From an uncultured Bacteroidota bacterium (GTDB taxonomy: Bacteria; Bacteroidota; Bacteroidia; Flavobacteriales; Flavobacteriaceae): DNA of 64,000 bases. The DNA lies in NCBI GenBank assembly GCA_902516925.1, contig CABYAF010000002.1, positions 1 to 64,000 on the forward strand, in the 5' to 3' direction. The notes under the pieces are model-generated. The model was not told where the DNA came from. It saw nothing but the letters and a program-made list of their open reading frames with translations, and searched no databases. Shown one piece after another: positions 34,534 to 43,938 of the stretch. Position 1 is the stretch's first letter, and every line of letters begins with the position of its first letter. The position numbers and the translations under genes were made by a program.

Positions 34534-35295
34534 TTGATAGATACTCATACCCATTTATACTTAGATCATTTTAAAGAAGACATTGATGATGTAATCCAAA
34601 GAGCAATATCAGTTGGAGTGGAAAAATTTTATTTACCATCAATAAGCTCTAAATACAATAAGAGTATGCATGATTTGGAGAGCAAGTTTCCAAATAGAGT
34701 TTTTTGTATGATTGGTCTTCATCCATGCTATGTAGATAAAAACTTTGAACTAGAAATTAAATTTGTAAAAGATCAAATTAAATCAAATACTTATAAAGCA
34801 ATTGGTGAAATTGGAATAGACCTGTTCCATGAAAAGAAGTATTTTAAACAACAAATAATTGCATTTGAAGAGCAAATCAAATTGGCTATTGAATATGACC
34901 TGCCAATAATAATTCATTCTAGAGAGTCTTTTGACGAGATATTGGAAGTCCTAAAAAAATATAAATCAGATAAACTAAGGGGGATTTTCCATTGTTTTAC
35001 TGGAAATGAAGATCAGGCTAAAAAAATAATTGATTTAAATTTCTTCCTTGGTATTGGTGGAGTAGTAACATTTAAAAATGGAAAAATTTCAGAGTTTTTA
35101 AGTTCAATTCCACTAGATAGAATTGTCTTAGAAACTGATTCTCCATATTTAGCCCCTGCACCTTACAGGGGAAAAAGGAATGAAAGCTCTTATTTGTCTA
35201 TAATTGCTAGTAAACTATCAGAAATATACAATTTAGATGTTTCTGAAATTTCAAGAATTACTAAACAAAATTCTAATGAAATTTTTGACAATTAA
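34534..35295 (+). CDS. tatD: TatD family metal-dependent DNase
   Basis: A TIM-barrel hydrolase of 253 residues. Metal ligands are seen in IDTHTHLY (His4/His6 region), AIGEIGIDL, IIHSRESFD, GIFHCFTGN and LETDSPYLAP. TatD proteins act as 3'-5' exonucleases in DNA repair. The start is a TTG at 34534, one base after the sucB stop; no ATG is available before the essential DTHTH motif. Confidence 0.93.
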   Translation: MIDTHTHLYLDHFKEDIDDVIQRAISVGVEKFYLPSISSKYNKSMHDLESKFPNRVFCMIGLHPCYVDKNFELEIKFVKDQIKSNTYKAIGEIGIDLFHEKKYFKQQIIAFEEQIKLAIEYDLPIIIHSRESFDEILEVLKKYKSDKLRGIFHCFTGNEDQAKKIIDLNFFLGIGGVVTFKNGKISEFLSSIPLDRIVLETDSPYLAPAPYRGKRNESSYLSIIASKLSEIYNLDVSEISRITKQNSNEIFDN

Positions 35296-35306
35296 ATATT
35301 TAAATT

Positions 35307-35393
35307 AGAGAGGTGGCCGAGTGGTTTAAGGCGCACGCTTGGAAAGCGTGTATTCTAGAAATGGAATCGAGGGTTCGAATCCCTTCCTCTCTG
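35307..35393 (+). tRNA. tRNA-Ser (anticodon GGA)
   Basis: An 87-base class II tRNA. The acceptor stem AGAGAGG pairs with CCTCTCT, discriminator G. The D arm has GGCCGAGTGGTTTAAGGC, the anticodon stem CACGC/GCGTG encloses TTGGAAA, giving GGA, and a long variable arm precedes GAGGGTTCGAATCCCTT. It is 11 bases after tatD and could share that transcript. CCA is not encoded. Confidence 0.95.
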
Positions 35394-35508
35394 CTAAGTG
35401 AGTTTTTGGTATATAAAAGGAAATATTAATGGTGTCTTTTGTAACATTCGTATAGAATAAGATTCAAATCACTAATTAATTTTCTTAACTTGAATAAAAC
35501 CAAAAAAA

Positions 35509-36516
35509 ATGTATAATTCAAAAATAACTGGATTAGGTAAATATCTCCCTGATAACGTTGTAACCAATGATGATCTTTCAAAAATTATGGATACAACTGA
35601 TGATTGGATCACAGAAAGAACAGGAATTAAAGAAAGAAGACATATTAAAAAAGGTGATGGTAATACAACTGCTATTATGGGGGTTAAAGCAGCAAAAATA
35701 GCAATTGAAAGAGCTGGAATTGATAAAGATGAAATTGACCTAATTATTTTTGCAACATTGAGCCCAGACTATTATTTCCCTGGAGGGGGTGTACTTGTTC
35801 AAGAAGAACTAAAAATTAAAACTTGTCCAGCGATTGATATTAGAAATCAATGTTCTGGTTTTATATATTCTATTGCCACGGCTGATCAGTTTATAAAATC
35901 AGGTATGTACAAAAACATACTAGTTATTGGTTCAGAAAATCATTCTGGTGGACTTGATATGACAACAAGAGGTAGAGGAGTCTCTGTGATTTTTGGAGAT
36001 GGTGCAGGTGCTGCAGTTATTTCTCGAGAGGATGATCTTACAAAAGGGATACTATCTTCTCATCTTCATTCTGAAGGAAAATTTGCAAAAGATTTAGCAC
36101 TAATTGGACCAAACACAAATAGGTGGGTAAATAAAATTATTAAGGATAATGACCCTGATGATATTTCCTATTATCCATATATGAATGGTCAATTAGTTTT
36201 TAAAAATGCAGTTGTTAGATTTTCAGAAGTAATAATGGAAGGTTTAAGTCATAATAATTTAACTCCAGACAAAATTGATATGTTGATACCTCACCAAGCT
36301 AATCTGAGAATATCCCAGTTTGTTCAAAAGAAATTTAATCTTTCTGAGGATCAGGTTTATAACAATATCCAAAAATATGGTAATACTACTGCAGGTTCAA
36401 TTCCGATTGCTCTTACTGAAGCCTGGGAAGACTCAAAGATAAATGATGGTAATATTGTAGTTTTAGCTGCATTTGGTTCAGGCTTTACCTGGGGAAGTAT
36501 TATAATTAGGTGGTAA
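35509..36516 (+). CDS. fabH: 3-oxoacyl-ACP synthase III
   Basis: A ketoacyl synthase that starts fatty acid synthesis from acetyl-CoA and malonyl-ACP. The triad is Cys115 (IRNQCSGFIYS), His262 (IPHQANLRI) and Asn292 (KYGNTTAGSIP). The N-terminus ITGLGKYLPDNVVTNDDL and the TDDWITERTGIKERRH segment are canonical. At 335 residues it is full length. No rpmF or plsX is adjacent. The 115 bases between tRNA-Ser and this gene hold no convincing promoter or gene. Confidence 0.92.
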   Translation: MYNSKITGLGKYLPDNVVTNDDLSKIMDTTDDWITERTGIKERRHIKKGDGNTTAIMGVKAAKIAIERAGIDKDEIDLIIFATLSPDYYFPGGGVLVQEELKIKTCPAIDIRNQCSGFIYSIATADQFIKSGMYKNILVIGSENHSGGLDMTTRGRGVSVIFGDGAGAAVISREDDLTKGILSSHLHSEGKFAKDLALIGPNTNRWVNKIIKDNDPDDISYYPYMNGQLVFKNAVVRFSEVIMEGLSHNNLTPDKIDMLIPHQANLRISQFVQKKFNLSEDQVYNNIQKYGNTTAGSIPIALTEAWEDSKINDGNIVVLAAFGSGFTWGSIIIRW

Positions 36517-36549
36517 TTTTTAATTAAAACTTGTTTAAAATATAATATT

Positions 36550-37944
36550 ATGTCTTTGAAAAAAATTCTTTTAGTCTTAGTATTGGTCGTATCATACTTT
36601 GGACTTAATTATGCTTTTTTATATGATATCAATTATGATTCTATGAAAGATTATATTGAATCTACAAAGAATGAGTTTGGTTATGAGATTGAAGATATTA
36701 TCTATGAAGAAGAATGGACAGGGTTTCACATTAAGATGATCTCAGGTGAATGGTTAGATAAAAAAAAGGTAGATGATGTTGAATGGTCTCATTATGTTGA
36801 CATAGTGATACCAAACGAAACTATAACTGAAACTGGAATAATGTTTATTGATGGTGGAGTCACAGATGAAAATTATTTTAGACTCGATTCTATATCTGTA
36901 GGTTATGCTTTGAAAACAAAATCTATAATTGTAAACCTTCACAATATTCCTGTTCAACCAATAAATTTCCTTGCTTCAGATCAAGAAAATTTTGTTGAAG
37001 ATGATCTAATAGCTTATGCCTGGAGTCAATTTTTAGAAAGAGGTGCTAAGAAAGAAGACATTGAATGGTTGCCAAGATTGCCAATGACAAGAGCTGTAGT
37101 TAGATCGATGGATTTAGCTCAAGAAATAGTTGCTCAGAATAATAAAAAACTAAATGACTTTGTAGTCTCTGGTGCATCTAAAAGAGGATGGACTGCATGG
37201 ACCACTGCTGCAGTTGATGATAGGGTTGTTGGGGTTGCACCAATGGTAATTGATATGCTTAATTTAGTTCCCTCATTTGAAAATCACTATAGAAGTTATG
37301 GCGAATTCTCTCCTGCTGTTCAGGAATATGTAAACTACAACATACAGGACTGGATGGGAACAGATGAATTTGAGGTGCTCATGAGCTACATTGAACCATA
37401 TGCATTTAAGGAAAAATTTACTATGCCAAAATATATAATTAATGCAGGCTCTGATGAGTTTTTTTCTACTGATTCTTGGAGGTTTTATTACGATGAACTT
37501 CCTGAGAATAAATTAATAAGATATGTCCCTAATAAAAATCACTCTCTAAATGGAAGATATTTAGATGAAGATTTAATTAGTTTCTTCTATAGAATAGTTA
37601 ATGATATAGATCTACCAACTCTTAACTGGGAGTTAATAGATGATAATTTGGCAGTTTATCTAGATTATGATGGTGAATATTCAGTTTCAATTTGGAGAGC
37701 ATTTAACAAAGATGGAAGAGACTTTAGACTTTGGCAAGAAGGAGAGCTTTGGAAGGAATCCAAAATTAAGTTAAATGAAGATAATATTTACAATATAAAA
37801 TTAGATAATCAAGTTGATGGATATCAGGCAATTATGGTTGAATTTAATCTTGATAATGATTCAAAATTTCCACTTAAAATTTCTACGGGTCCATATGTTA
37901 TACCTGATTCATATCCGTATAAAAAATATGAATCATTGAAATAG
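36550..37944 (+). CDS. PhoPQ-activated pathogenicity-related (PqaA-type) protein
   Basis: A 464-residue alpha/beta-hydrolase-like protein. A hydrophobic N-terminus (residues 5-25) is a signal peptide or anchor, so it acts in the periplasm. The nucleophile elbow is FVVSGASKRGWTAW, with AsnAlaGlySerAspGlu (INAGSDEFF) and NKNHSLNG supplying candidate Asp and His. The PqaA family was named from Salmonella, where it relates to antimicrobial peptide resistance. Its substrate here is unknown. It follows fabH by 33 bases. Confidence 0.82.
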   Translation: MSLKKILLVLVLVVSYFGLNYAFLYDINYDSMKDYIESTKNEFGYEIEDIIYEEEWTGFHIKMISGEWLDKKKVDDVEWSHYVDIVIPNETITETGIMFIDGGVTDENYFRLDSISVGYALKTKSIIVNLHNIPVQPINFLASDQENFVEDDLIAYAWSQFLERGAKKEDIEWLPRLPMTRAVVRSMDLAQEIVAQNNKKLNDFVVSGASKRGWTAWTTAAVDDRVVGVAPMVIDMLNLVPSFENHYRSYGEFSPAVQEYVNYNIQDWMGTDEFEVLMSYIEPYAFKEKFTMPKYIINAGSDEFFSTDSWRFYYDELPENKLIRYVPNKNHSLNGRYLDEDLISFFYRIVNDIDLPTLNWELIDDNLAVYLDYDGEYSVSIWRAFNKDGRDFRLWQEGELWKESKIKLNEDNIYNIKLDNQVDGYQAIMVEFNLDNDSKFPLKISTGPYVIPDSYPYKKYESLK

Positions 37945-37988
37945 AATTATAGGTTATAATTAAAACAAGATTATCACGAAAAAAAAAA

Positions 37989-38019
37989 TTTGAATCATAT
38001 AATAATTTTTATATCTTTC
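37989..38019 (+). promoter_or_regulatory. Predicted promoter of the exbB-exbD cluster
   Basis: A TTG (37989-37991) is separated by 20 bases from TATCTTTC (38012-38019), which matches seven of eight positions of TAnnTTTG read with C for the final G. The spacing fits the Bacteroidota -33/-7 pattern, and the box ends 29 bases before the exbB start. Confidence 0.5.
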
Positions 38020-38048
38020 GATTCTCAATTATTGAAAATACTACAAAA

Positions 38049-38825
38049 ATGAAAAAAATATTATTTGCATTGACCCTCTCCGTAATCTTAGGTTCAGTTA
38101 CTACAAATTATACTTATGCTGCGACTACTATCAATAGTACAGTTATTATTCAGGATTCACAGGATGAACCAATGATGGAAAGTTCTGAGGCATCTGCTGG
38201 TTTCACACAAGAATTAAAGAAGCGTTTTATTGAAGGTGGCCCAGGTTTCATGGGAATTGTTCTCATCTGTTTAATTTTAGGATTGGCAATCTCAATAGAA
38301 AGAATTATCTATCTTAACCTATCTACAACAAATTCAAATAAGCTTACGGATGATGTTGAAGAAGCACTAAAATCAGGAGGTGTTGAAGCTGCAAAAGAAG
38401 TTTGTAGAAATACAAAAGGTCCTGTTGCATCAATCTTCTATCAAGGCCTTGATAGAGCAAAAGATGGAGTTGAAAGCGCTGAAAAAGCTGTTATATCATA
38501 TGGTGGTGTTCAGATGGGACAACTTGAAAAAAATGTTTCATGGATCTCACTGTTTATTGCATTAGCACCAATGCTTGGTTTCATGGGAACAGTTATTGGT
38601 ATGATTAATGCATTTGATAGAATTGAAGCTGCTGGCGATATGCAACCTTCTTTAGTAGCAGGTGGTATTAAAATAGCACTTTTAACAACAGTTTTTGGAC
38701 TTATAGTTGCAATTATATTACAAGTCTTTTACAATTATATAGTTGCAAAAATTGATTCAATAGTTAATGATATGGAAGATGCCTCAATTACTTTGATTGA
38801 TATTCTTTCTGCCCAAAAAAAATAA
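38049..38825 (+). CDS. exbB: ExbB/TolQ/MotA-type proton channel protein
   Basis: A 258-residue inner-membrane protein that powers TonB-dependent outer-membrane transport or Tol. A signal-like N-terminus (residues 1-25) is followed by a membrane helix (about 72-92, GFMGIVLICLILGLAISIER), then a cytoplasmic part and two C-terminal helices with the diagnostic ISLFIALAPMLGFMGTVIGM and GIKIALLTTVFGLIVAIILQ. It leads a cluster with a small membrane protein and two ExbD proteins. No tonB is adjacent. Confidence 0.92.
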   Translation: MKKILFALTLSVILGSVTTNYTYAATTINSTVIIQDSQDEPMMESSEASAGFTQELKKRFIEGGPGFMGIVLICLILGLAISIERIIYLNLSTTNSNKLTDDVEEALKSGGVEAAKEVCRNTKGPVASIFYQGLDRAKDGVESAEKAVISYGGVQMGQLEKNVSWISLFIALAPMLGFMGTVIGMINAFDRIEAAGDMQPSLVAGGIKIALLTTVFGLIVAIILQVFYNYIVAKIDSIVNDMEDASITLIDILSAQKK

Positions 38826-38831
38826 TTTATT

Positions 38832-39281
38832 ATGAATCTAGAAAAATTAACTAGAATTGGGTGTATTGCCCTTGGTGTCCTTGGTATAATTTTCTTAGCA
38901 ATTGTGTTTGCTAGTGGAGATGACTCTATCAAAATGGCTGCAGCATCAGGTAATTATGGTGTAATATCTCCAATAATTATACTCAGTCAAATAACTCTTT
39001 TAATTGCGGTTACAGTTACTCTAATCTTTTCACTTAGAGGAATTGCTAAAGATAAATCAAAGATGAAAAATGCACTTAAGTCTGCAGGTTTATTTCTTAT
39101 CGTCGTTGTTATTGCATTTTTTCTTTCAAGTGGAGTAGAAACACCAATGAGAGATGGGGAGGTTCTTTCTGCAATGGGTTCAAAATTAGTTGGAACTGGA
39201 ATCAGGGTATTCTTTATCTTATCTATAATTGCTGTAGGTTTAATGGTTTTTCCAGGAACAAAAAAAATATTTAAAAAGTAA
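38832..39281 (+). CDS. Small membrane protein of the ExbB-ExbD cluster
   Basis: A 149-residue protein with four hydrophobic segments (about 9-27, 44-66, 82-101 and 122-140). I do not recognise a named domain, but Bacteroidota often carry a protein of this size between exbB and exbD. It lies six bases after exbB and three before exbD, so it belongs to the same energising complex or its assembly. The function is inferred from position alone. Confidence 0.6.
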   Translation: MNLEKLTRIGCIALGVLGIIFLAIVFASGDDSIKMAAASGNYGVISPIIILSQITLLIAVTVTLIFSLRGIAKDKSKMKNALKSAGLFLIVVVIAFFLSSGVETPMRDGEVLSAMGSKLVGTGIRVFFILSIIAVGLMVFPGTKKIFKK

Positions 39282-39284
39282 ATT

Positions 39285-39908
39285 ATGGCTAAGAGAAAAG
39301 CTCCAGAAGTTAATGCGGGATCAATGGCAGATATTGCCTTCTTACTTTTAATTTTCTTTTTGGTAACTACAACTATTGAGACTGACAGTGGTATTAATAG
39401 AAAGCTTCCTCCTATGGAAGATCAAATTGATCCACCTATAATTAGAGAAAAAAATATTTTTACAGTAGTTGTAAATAAAAATAATCAATTACTAGTTGAA
39501 GAATCATTAACTGATATTAAAGACCTTAGAGGCCTGGCTATGGATTTTCTTGATAATGGTGGAGGTTCAGGAGAAGAGGCATGTGATTATTGTCAAGGAG
39601 AGAGAAATCCTAGGTCATCAGATAATCCAGACAAAGCTATTATTTCATTAAAGAATGATAGGGAAACTGAATATAAAGTATATATAGCTGTTCAAAATGA
39701 GCTTGTAGCAGCTTACAATGAATTAAGAAATAGAGAGTTTGCTAGATTAAATCCTAACCTTGGAATTTCATATGTTGAGGCTGACTTAATCTATAGTGAT
39801 CCTAGAACATCATCTGATGATAAGGCTAGTTTAAAAGAAAAATTAGATGTGATTAAACTGTTATATCCTCAAAAATTATCTGAGGCCGAACCAAGTAAAG
39901 TAAATTAA
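39285..39908 (+). CDS. exbD: ExbD/TolR-family protein (first copy)
   Basis: A 207-residue single-pass membrane protein. The conserved N-terminus INAGSMADIAFLLLIFFLVT type segment (residues about 10-30) includes the Asp that relays protons with ExbB. The periplasmic domain is longer than that of classical ExbD and contains a Cys-containing insert (EEACDYCQGER, near residue 100). It lies one base before a second ExbD; in Bacteroidota paired ExbD genes are usual and may form mixed dimers. Confidence 0.88.
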   Translation: MAKRKAPEVNAGSMADIAFLLLIFFLVTTTIETDSGINRKLPPMEDQIDPPIIREKNIFTVVVNKNNQLLVEESLTDIKDLRGLAMDFLDNGGGSGEEACDYCQGERNPRSSDNPDKAIISLKNDRETEYKVYIAVQNELVAAYNELRNREFARLNPNLGISYVEADLIYSDPRTSSDDKASLKEKLDVIKLLYPQKLSEAEPSKVN

Positions 39909-39909
39909 A

Positions 39910-40392
39910 ATGGCAAAATTTAATAAAAAGAAAAGCGGAGATCTTCCTGCTATATCTACAGCATCATTACCTGATATTGTATTCATGCTGTTATTTTTCT
40001 TCATGGTAGCGACTGTAATGCGTGATAGTACACTGATGGTACAAAACACTCTTCCTGCTGCTGACCAGATTCAAAAGTTAGATAAAAAGGATAGAGTAAT
40101 ATATATATATGCTGGAAAGCCATCTAGTAGATATGTTGATACTTATGGTACACAGGCAAGAATCCAATTGAATGATAAATTTGGATCTGTTGAAGAGGTT
40201 GGTGCATTTGTGCTTGCTGAGAGAGCCGCTAAGCGAGAAGAACTTCAAAATGTTCTAACAACTGCATTAAAAGTTGATAGTGATACAAAGATGGGTATTA
40301 TCAGTGATATCAAGCAAGAACTTCGTAAAGTTAATGCTCTTAAGCTAAACTATACAACTAGAGTTGGAGACTACACCCAAAATTTTAATTAG
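39910..40392 (+). CDS. exbD: ExbD/TolR-family protein (second copy)
   Basis: A 160-residue relative of the preceding gene. The membrane segment is ISTASLPDIVFMLLFFFMVA (residues about 16-35), with the proton-relay Asp in PDIVF. The periplasmic domain is shorter than in copy one and lacks the Cys insert. It overlaps the next gene by 29 bases, so translation is likely coupled. Confidence 0.88.
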   Translation: MAKFNKKKSGDLPAISTASLPDIVFMLLFFFMVATVMRDSTLMVQNTLPAADQIQKLDKKDRVIYIYAGKPSSRYVDTYGTQARIQLNDKFGSVEEVGAFVLAERAAKREELQNVLTTALKVDSDTKMGIISDIKQELRKVNALKLNYTTRVGDYTQNFN

Positions 40393-41059
40393 AATAAAGT
40401 TTTTCTTACTTTTTTCATTATTACTTTTTGTTCAATCTAGCTTTTCACAATCTGATAAATTAGAAGATTCCTACAGAGAAGATCAGTTCTATTTTGGCTC
40501 AAGTTATTTTATACAAATAGAACCTCTTGAGGACTTTAAACAGAATGGGTTCTCTGGTAATTTACAATTTGGATTTATTAGAGACTTCCCTGTTAATAAT
40601 AGTTCTACAAAAGCAGTTGGTATAGGCCTAGGATTCGAAAGAAATTTTTTTACTTCTAATATTCAGCCCTCTGAAATTGAAGATAAAATTGATTATAGAG
40701 TAGTTGTTAGTAGATTCCTTGAATCTAAAAATAAAATTTCTTTTTCTTCAATTGTTCTTCCAATAGAATATAGATGGAGAAAATCTTCAATTAATGAATA
40801 TAAATTTTGGAGAATTTATTCAGGATTAAAATTAAAGAAAAATTTTCCATTATATTCGAATCCTTCATATGGATCTGAAATTAAAATTGATGAAATAGAA
40901 GATTGGACAACTTCTATTTATATTAATGCTGGTTATAATACTTGGAATATTTCTTTGGAATATGACCTAAACCCAATAATTAAAAACAAAAAGACTACAG
41001 ATAATAATAATTTAAATATTAGTTTTTTTAGACTTGGTCTTGTTTTCTACTTATTATAG
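40364..41059 (+). CDS. Putative secreted/outer-membrane protein of the exb cluster
   Basis: A 231-residue protein with a signal peptide (residues about 11-29, ending FSQ) and alternating beta-strand-like segments ending in an aromatic residue (FFRLGLVFYLL), which suggests an outer-membrane beta-barrel. No named family is recognised. The ATG at 40364 lies inside exbD; no other ATG precedes the signal peptide. It is convergent with rpoN, overlapping by six bases. Confidence 0.55.
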   Translation: METTPKILIRIKFFLLFSLLLFVQSSFSQSDKLEDSYREDQFYFGSSYFIQIEPLEDFKQNGFSGNLQFGFIRDFPVNNSSTKAVGIGLGFERNFFTSNIQPSEIEDKIDYRVVVSRFLESKNKISFSSIVLPIEYRWRKSSINEYKFWRIYSGLKLKKNFPLYSNPSYGSEIKIDEIEDWTTSIYINAGYNTWNISLEYDLNPIIKNKKTTDNNNLNISFFRLGLVFYLL

Positions 41060-42472
41060 CTCTTTTCTTAGTCTTGCAACCGGTAAATCAAGTTGTTCTC
41101 TATATTTAGCTACGGTTCTTCTTGCAACTTTATACCCCTTATCAGATAGTCCCTTTGATAATTCAATATCAGATAGAGGCTTAGCTTTATCCTCATCATC
41201 TATAATCAGTTTCAATGTCTTCTTAATCTCTATAGTTGAAATTTCATTTCCATCTTTATTCTTCATTCCTTCAGAAAAATAACTCTTCAATAATTTAATT
41301 CCATAGGGTGTATCAATATACTTACTATTAGCAACTCTTGAAATTGTAGATATATCCATATTAATTTTTTCAGCTATATCTTTTAGAATCATAGGTTTTA
41401 AATCAGATTCTTCACCTGATAAAAAATAATCATTTTGAAAAGTTACAATTGCGTCTACTGTTTGAAATAATGTTTGATACCTTTGTTCAACAGCTTCAAT
41501 AAACCATTTGGCTGAGTCAAGCTTTTGTTTTAAAAATTGCATGGCTTGATTCTGTGACTTAGATTTATTAGGATCATTTTTATACCCCTCTAATATATTT
41601 TTATATGAATTTGAAAGCCTTAACTCAGGTGAATTTCTATTATTTAATTCCACAATAAGTTTTCCATTTTCAACTTTTAAAATGAAATCAGGAATTATTG
41701 TATTGTTAAAGAATTCACTACTTATCGACCCTCCAGGCTTAGGATTCAACTTTGAAATTTCATCAATTGATGCTTTTAATTCATTATCAGATAAATTTAA
41801 CTTTTCTGAGAGTTTGGAGAATTTCTTTTTTGAAAACAATTCAAACTCAGACTCAATTATTCTAATAGAATTTAATATTGATTCTTTCTGATCAGTTTTC
41901 TTATTAAGTTGAATTAAAAGACACTCCTGTAATGATCTTGCACCAACTCCAGGGGGATCTAAATCTTGAATTTTTTTCAAGACAGATATAATATCATCTT
42001 TAGCTGTAACTATATTTTGGGTAAAGGCTAAATCATCAATTATATCATCAACTTCTCTTCTTAGATAACCACTCTCATCAATACTACCAATCAAGAATTC
42101 GCATAATGGTTTTTCTATATCATTTAAAATTAAATTTCGAGATTGATTATCTAAATATTGATGAAAACTTGGCGATGATTTTGTTTGAAAATTATTTTCT
42201 TCATTTGTAGAGTAAAAATTTTGACTAAAGTCATCATTTTCGTCAGATAGGTAGTCATCAACATTAATATCTTCATTTTGAGTATCTGAATCAGAATCGT
42301 TAGAATCACTATCTAATGATTCACTACCATACTCAAGTGCTGGATTCTCTTCAATTTCATTCTTAACTTTTTGTTCTAATTCAGCAGTGGTCAGTTGTAT
42401 CAGCTTCATTAGCTGAATTTGCTGTGGCGAAAGCTTCTGAGATAACTTTAATTGTAGTTTTTGATTAAGCAT
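41054..42472 (-). CDS. rpoN: RNA polymerase sigma-54 factor
   Basis: A 472-residue sigma-54. The N-terminal activator-binding region reads QKLSPQQIQLMKLIQLTTAE. An acidic stretch (about 45-95) follows, then the core-binding domain, a helix-turn-helix region, and the C-terminal RpoN box ARRTVAKYREQLDLPVARLR. It needs enhancer-binding AAA+ activators, none of which is in this window. It is downstream of asnS on the same strand with a 47-base gap. Confidence 0.95.
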   Translation of the reverse strand: MLNQKLQLKLSQKLSPQQIQLMKLIQLTTAELEQKVKNEIEENPALEYGSESLDSDSNDSDSDTQNEDINVDDYLSDENDDFSQNFYSTNEENNFQTKSSPSFHQYLDNQSRNLILNDIEKPLCEFLIGSIDESGYLRREVDDIIDDLAFTQNIVTAKDDIISVLKKIQDLDPPGVGARSLQECLLIQLNKKTDQKESILNSIRIIESEFELFSKKKFSKLSEKLNLSDNELKASIDEISKLNPKPGGSISSEFFNNTIIPDFILKVENGKLIVELNNRNSPELRLSNSYKNILEGYKNDPNKSKSQNQAMQFLKQKLDSAKWFIEAVEQRYQTLFQTVDAIVTFQNDYFLSGEESDLKPMILKDIAEKINMDISTISRVANSKYIDTPYGIKLLKSYFSEGMKNKDGNEISTIEIKKTLKLIIDDEDKAKPLSDIELSKGLSDKGYKVARRTVAKYREQLDLPVARLRKEL

Positions 42473-42519
42473 ATTATGGATGAATACTTAAACAAAAGTA
42501 AGAAAAGAATTAATTCTTA

Positions 42520-43935
42520 TTAAAATGACGCATTTTTTGGTGTTCGAGGATAGGGTATTACATCCCTAATATTTTGCATTCCAGTGCAAAACATTATTAG
42601 TCTCTCAAATCCAAGACCAAAACCACTATGTGGAACTGTTCCATATTTTCTGAGGTCTAAATACCACCATAACTCTTTTTCATCAATTCCCATTTCATTA
42701 ATTCTTTTCTTAAGTATATCTAATCTTTCCTCTCTTTGAGAACCACCAATTATTTCTCCAATTCCTGGAAATAACACATCCATAGCCCTAACTGTTTTGT
42801 CATCATCATTAAGCCTCATGTAAAATGACTTTATTTTTGATGGATAATCGTATATAATTACAGGTGATTTAAAGTGCTTCTCTACAAGAAATCTTTCATG
42901 TTCACTTTGAAAATCACAACCCCATTCATTAATTAAATAATTGAATTTTTTCTTCTTATTATAGTTCGAATTTTTAAGAATTTCAAAAGCATCAGAATAT
43001 GAGATTCTTGTAAATTTATTATCTATAGTAAAGTTGATTTTCTCTATAAGACTTAGTTCATCTCTTTCATTTTTTGGTTTTTGACTTTGATCCTTTAAAA
43101 GTCTTTCATCAAGAAATTTTAAATCTTCTTTACATGAATCAATTATATATTTAAGAACATATTTTAAGAAAGATTCGGCTAAGTCCATATTATCATTTAG
43201 ATCATAAAATGCCATTTCAGGTTCAATCATCCAAAATTCTGATGCGTGTCTTGAAGTATTTGAATTTTCTGCTCTAAATGTTGGTCCAAAAGTATAAACA
43301 TCACCAAGACCTAATGCATATGTCTCAGCTTCTAATTGACCTGATACTGTTAGGCTAGTTTTCTTACCAAAAAAATCTTCAGAATAGTCAATCCCTTTTT
43401 TTTCATTTTGATTATTATTTAAAGTTGTTACTTGAAACATTTCCCCAGCTCCTTCAGCATCACTAGATGTAATAATTGGGGTGTGAACATAGTTAAACCC
43501 TTTTTCATTAAAAAATTGATGGACTCCGAAGGCAAGTTTTGATCTAATCCTCATCACAGCACTAAATGTTGAGGTCCTTATCCTTAAATGGGCTTGTTCC
43601 CTTAAAAATTCAAAACTATGCTTCTTTGGTTGAATAGGATATTTGTCTGGGTCAGATTCTCCAAGAATTTCAATATCCATAACTTCAATTTCAAAAGTTT
43701 GGCCTTTCCCAATGCTTTGAATTAAACTTCCTTGAATTTTCAGTGAGGAACCAACATTGATTTTTTTAGTATCTAAATTAGAGTCAGTAATTACACATTG
43801 AATATTCTGAATTGTTGAACCATCATTTAATTCAATGAAACGATTTCCCCTAAATGCTCTTACCCAGCCTGCTACTACAATTTTACTATTGTAATTAGGG
43901 GATGCATATATATCTTTTATTTTTGTTAAGTCCAT
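42520..43935 (-). CDS. asnS: Asparaginyl-tRNA synthetase
   Basis: A class II aminoacyl-tRNA synthetase (471 residues). An N-terminal OB-fold anticodon-binding domain (about 15-105, with VAGWVRAFRGNRFIELNDGS) precedes the catalytic domain. Motif 2 is FGPTFRAENSNTSRHASEFW, and motif 3 GFGLGFERLIMFCTGMQNIR. The ending IPYPRTPKNASF is diagnostic for AsnRS. It lies three bases downstream of frr. Confidence 0.96.
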   Translation of the reverse strand: MDLTKIKDIYASPNYNSKIVVAGWVRAFRGNRFIELNDGSTIQNIQCVITDSNLDTKKINVGSSLKIQGSLIQSIGKGQTFEIEVMDIEILGESDPDKYPIQPKKHSFEFLREQAHLRIRTSTFSAVMRIRSKLAFGVHQFFNEKGFNYVHTPIITSSDAEGAGEMFQVTTLNNNQNEKKGIDYSEDFFGKKTSLTVSGQLEAETYALGLGDVYTFGPTFRAENSNTSRHASEFWMIEPEMAFYDLNDNMDLAESFLKYVLKYIIDSCKEDLKFLDERLLKDQSQKPKNERDELSLIEKINFTIDNKFTRISYSDAFEILKNSNYNKKKKFNYLINEWGCDFQSEHERFLVEKHFKSPVIIYDYPSKIKSFYMRLNDDDKTVRAMDVLFPGIGEIIGGSQREERLDILKKRINEMGIDEKELWWYLDLRKYGTVPHSGFGLGFERLIMFCTGMQNIRDVIPYPRTPKNASF

Positions 43936-43938
43936 ATG

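Noticed and set aside
36754..36957. Minus-strand open frame inside the PqaA-type gene
   Set aside because: A shadow of a supported gene; no start signal or homology.
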